NCBI RefSeq assembly: GCF_032884065.1
Contig: NC_088867.1
Coordinates: forward strand, 28,019,507 to 28,083,506
Source of the DNA: Artemia franciscana
Lineage: Eukaryota; Arthropoda; Branchiopoda; Anostraca; Artemiidae
Direction of reading: 5' to 3'
DNA: 64,000 bases
Shown: positions 61,556-64,000 of the stretch, in pieces
Layout of the letters: every line of letters starts with the position of its first letter
Numbering within the stretch: the stretch's first letter is position 1
Notes under the pieces: model-generated
The model's database searches: none
Told to the model about the DNA's origin: nothing
What the model saw: the letters and a program-made list of their open reading frames with translations, nothing else
Position numbers and translations under genes: made by a program

Positions 61556-62528
61556 AGCGTTTTCCCAAGGATGCGGCATTAGATTTGATAGTCTATACTG
61601 TAATACTTTTGTTTCATGGCCCTTTAGCCAGGAAGTACAACGAGGGGGTTGAGAGACAGCCATCACACACTTTCGCATACCCTTCGTCCCTTCATGTTTA
61701 CTATCCCCAGAGTTTTTTACGAGCCCATTTGAAGCTGGGTAAAATCTGGATGAGCTTACAGGCTCACCCAAAAGGGGTTCACCTATCCCCAGAGGTATTC
61801 TAATACCAGACCATCACAATGAGGGAGCAGAGGAGGTCCTAACATTCTTCTGGTTTTCAAAAATCAGTTTAAATATTCTGGGCCCTATGTAGTGACCGTA
61901 TCAAATACTAAGGACACTTCAGATTCCGATCGAATGAGCACCATCCCAAATTCCTTCGACCAGGAATCGCCGAAAAAGAAACACATCAGAGAAATATAAC
62001 ATTTAACCTAGAAACAGTATGGTTTGACTCTGACTGGTAAACTTATCTTTTATAAAACAAAATATATCCGTTACATCAAGGGTGTAAACAGCTACTTGCG
62101 GATCTCCTTTGGAGATTATCATATGTTGTCTCTTGTCCGTGCAATCGCCGTACATACAGTGTACAGCAGCCTTTCTTTAATGTTCTCTTTTTTTCATATA
62201 ATCGAAATCACATCAATATGTCTACAAAGGTCATTTAAACCCATAATTACCCGTACAAATTAACCCCTCCCCAAGAAGTAGTTTCCTGAGCTATATTATC
62301 ATGCATTAAGCAGTTTTACTACTCCTAGTAGTAAGAAGTAAGTTAGTGTCAAATTTCTACCCAAGGCTGTTTATTGGGGCCGTTTAAAGTGAAAGTACTA
62401 GAAAAGAAAAGCTCATATTAAACTAATAATTTTGAAGAAAAATTAAAGAAGAAAATAGGGTAAGAAAGAGAATGTAAATATCGAAGACAAAAACAATAGA
62501 GATCTTTAAAAACACTAAATCGACTTAC
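61556..62528. other. Intronic, no recognised gene
   Basis: Short frames on both strands at 61526-61803 have no family features. No repeat match was seen. Confidence 0.4.
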
Positions 62529-63155
62529 TTCAGTATATTCACAAATTTGCGTAAAATTCACCTCCTCCTTCTTGAAGTAATTTCTCAGTTTTACATAATC
62601 AAAGTACGACGGCACAAATATCAAAGTATGTTTCATGGAGCTATTTCTGAACTGAGGCACTATTTTTTCAATAAAATATTGGAAGCGTGCCTCTGTGGCA
62701 TTCTGCGGAGAAGAAGCTTCAATTCTATGAAATGCTTGGGGTAACTGAACTACTACTTGGCCAACAGTGCCACTGTCAATTTTATTAAACACAAAACCTT
62801 TTCCAAAGTAATTGAAACAATGCTTGTTTGTTAATGCATTTATTTCAGGTCGAACCATAGAACTAAATACTAAAGTTTGTCGATAATATTTTGCAAGGCC
62901 GTCAAGGACATACATTCTAACACGTGAGAGGTCTGTTCCATGTGTGTCCTGTGGCTGCAAATGAAGATGGGAAAAGAGATGTAGGACATGCTCCCAGTTT
63001 TGCATTAGTAATACATCACACTGGTCAATAATAAGGAGTTCTACAGATGTCAAAAAATCGAAATCTCTATCCTTTTCTCCTTCGGCTCCAATAATCATGC
63101 GTAGACCGAGCGGAGAAGCGATAATTAAGTCAGAGTTGTAAAAATTCGTATAAAG
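62529..63155 (-). CDS. UTP25: UTP25, central coding exon (209 residues)
   Basis: The exon follows the acceptor tttatttgcag (minus, ending 63156) and ends at tgaa|gtaagt. It reads [40 protein letters not shown] and [20 protein letters not shown], and further on [31 protein letters not shown] and [17 protein letters not shown]. Utp25 is a DEAD-box-related protein without helicase activity. The DEAD box is replaced by DQCD here (DQ(A/T)D in relatives). It binds the U3-containing small-subunit processome in the nucleolus and is needed for early pre-18S rRNA processing. In vertebrates it is also known as Def/DIEXF. The usual length is about 700-760 residues, so the N-terminal half lies upstream, beyond the window. 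Confidence 0.95.
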
Positions 63156-64000
63156 CTGCAAATAAATAAAACAGACTTGAATTTGTAGGATTGATAAAGT
63201 AGCAATCGTGTTTAATGACGATTATTACCCATCTTTTATACATATATGTATATATTACACATCAAAGAAAATTACAATTGGGAGAATACTATAGTTGGAG
63301 CTCTAACTTATCTCTTATGGTAATTAAAACCACCATTTACGCCTACAATTGAATGACACTAAATTAAACTGAATAAAGTCAGAACATGCGTCAATTGAGT
63401 CTACTGCTGTTCGTTTAAAATAACGTTTAAGTTTTCAATACAATTTGCTTACTTTCTAAAAGTAGAATAGTTTCGGAATGAGCAATTCTTGGTGAGTATG
63501 AGTATAAAATATAGCATTCGTGAGTATTGCAATGTATCAATCTGCCTCCCTCTCCCCCTTGGTCTAACTTTTCAAGAACACATTTCATTCCCTTTTCATT
63601 ATTTTAGTTATTGAGATCAATCCATTCAATTTGTTGCATTGTATTTCTTAAACTATGACATTCATTATCACATTCTTACAGCATTACTCAATCAGTCCAA
63701 AAATTGCTTATCTTTAAACATTACTTAAATAACATGGTGGGGGAAAAACGAACTTCCAATCCAAATAGCACTGAAAATACACCATCTTGTTCACTCACCA
63801 TCTTTGTCCAATTCCTGCAAGTCGCTTTAAACTGAAGAAAAAAGGTGAACAATTGGAAATACAAGGAACACCTTTCAATTATAAACTGTCCAGTGCGTTA
63901 TAGCACCAGGGAATTACATAATCTTAGCTAATTAACGACAGAATAGAGAGTGGACAAAGAGCTTTTTTAGACTATTTTCAAAAACTACCATTTTATAGTT
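63156..64000 (-). other. UTP25 intron continuing beyond the window
   Basis: On the minus strand this lies upstream of the 209-residue exon. I looked for the expected preceding exon (a line like FRIG...KK in relatives) and did not find it, so the intron is at least 845 bases. Confidence 0.55.

Larger units (their letters stand above)
56636..62528 (-). other. UTP25 intron, 5.9 kb
   Basis: The intron starts gtaagt (minus, at 62528). It holds large-repeat copy 6 (60003-61555), a 5'-truncated RNase-H LINE (57493-58589) and a possible small MITE (58900-59089). The stretches 56.6-57.5, 59.1-60.0 and 61.6-62.5 kb show nothing recognisable. Confidence 0.85.

Noticed and set aside
63792-63824. A 33-base minus-strand stretch between cttcag and gtgagt that looks like a tiny exon upstream of the UTP25 exon
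   Set aside because: Translations (FKATCRNWTKM and other frames) do not resemble the UTP25 residues expected before LYTNFYNSD; good splice signals alone are common by chance.

Overview
The window looks like nuclear DNA from an arthropod. It is AT-rich and intron-bearing, with three conserved single-copy eukaryotic genes scattered among decayed transposable elements. One LINE family here, with a (GTA)n tail and four copies, and the dominant ~290-bp-unit repeat resemble sequences I associate with the brine shrimp Artemia. That assignment rests on memory, not on a search. No bacterial, plasmid or CRISPR features were seen. A run of 10 N at 31960-31969 marks an assembly join.

Host genes: (1) PSMA6, the proteasome alpha-1 subunit, + strand, 35063-35803. 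It has one uninterrupted 246-residue coding exon, a probable non-coding first exon and a polyadenylation signal. (2) The ATP-synthase membrane subunit DAPIT/ATP5MK, + strand, 55 residues in two tiny exons (37467-37547 and 46227-46313) separated by an 8.7-kb intron full of transposons. (3) The 3' half of UTP25, a DEAD-box-like factor of the small-subunit processome, - strand, in three exons that join in phase 0 (63155-62529, 56635-56459, 53611-53444). Its 5' exons lie beyond 64000. A broken fragment resembling thymine-DNA glycosylase (49950-50272, -) is more tentative.

Layout: 1-5.5 kb holds a reverse copy of the large repeat, then a 0.65-0.7-kb inverted duplication flanking a dead CR1/Jockey-like LINE. 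6-18.9 kb holds LINE tails, an old degenerate ~40-bp tandem array, an (ATT)n microsatellite, a minus-strand LINE fossil and clusters of short repeats. 18.9-22 kb holds a truncated large repeat, a broken hAT-transposase-like ORF split by a clean hAT MITE, and a 603-bp tandem duplication. 22.2-26.2 kb is a Ty3/gypsy fossil. 26.3-31.6 kb is a nearly full-length RNase-H-bearing LINE. 32.4-34.3 kb is a full large repeat, followed by PSMA6 and DAPIT. The DAPIT intron contains a LINE, another large repeat with a 262-bp foldback inside it, and a pogo-like transposase. 47.5-49.3 kb is a Helitron remnant with recognisable ends. 50.4-52.7 kb is another large repeat. The UTP25 introns carry a 5'-truncated LINE with a perfect 12-bp target duplication, a 69-bp tandem repeat and a sixth large-repeat copy.

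The three host genes are housekeeping genes (protein turnover, mitochondrial ATP synthesis, ribosome assembly) and show no sign of functional linkage. The most unusual content is the ~290-bp-unit repeat family: six copies, about 10 kb of the window, short shared end motifs and regularly spaced G-runs.
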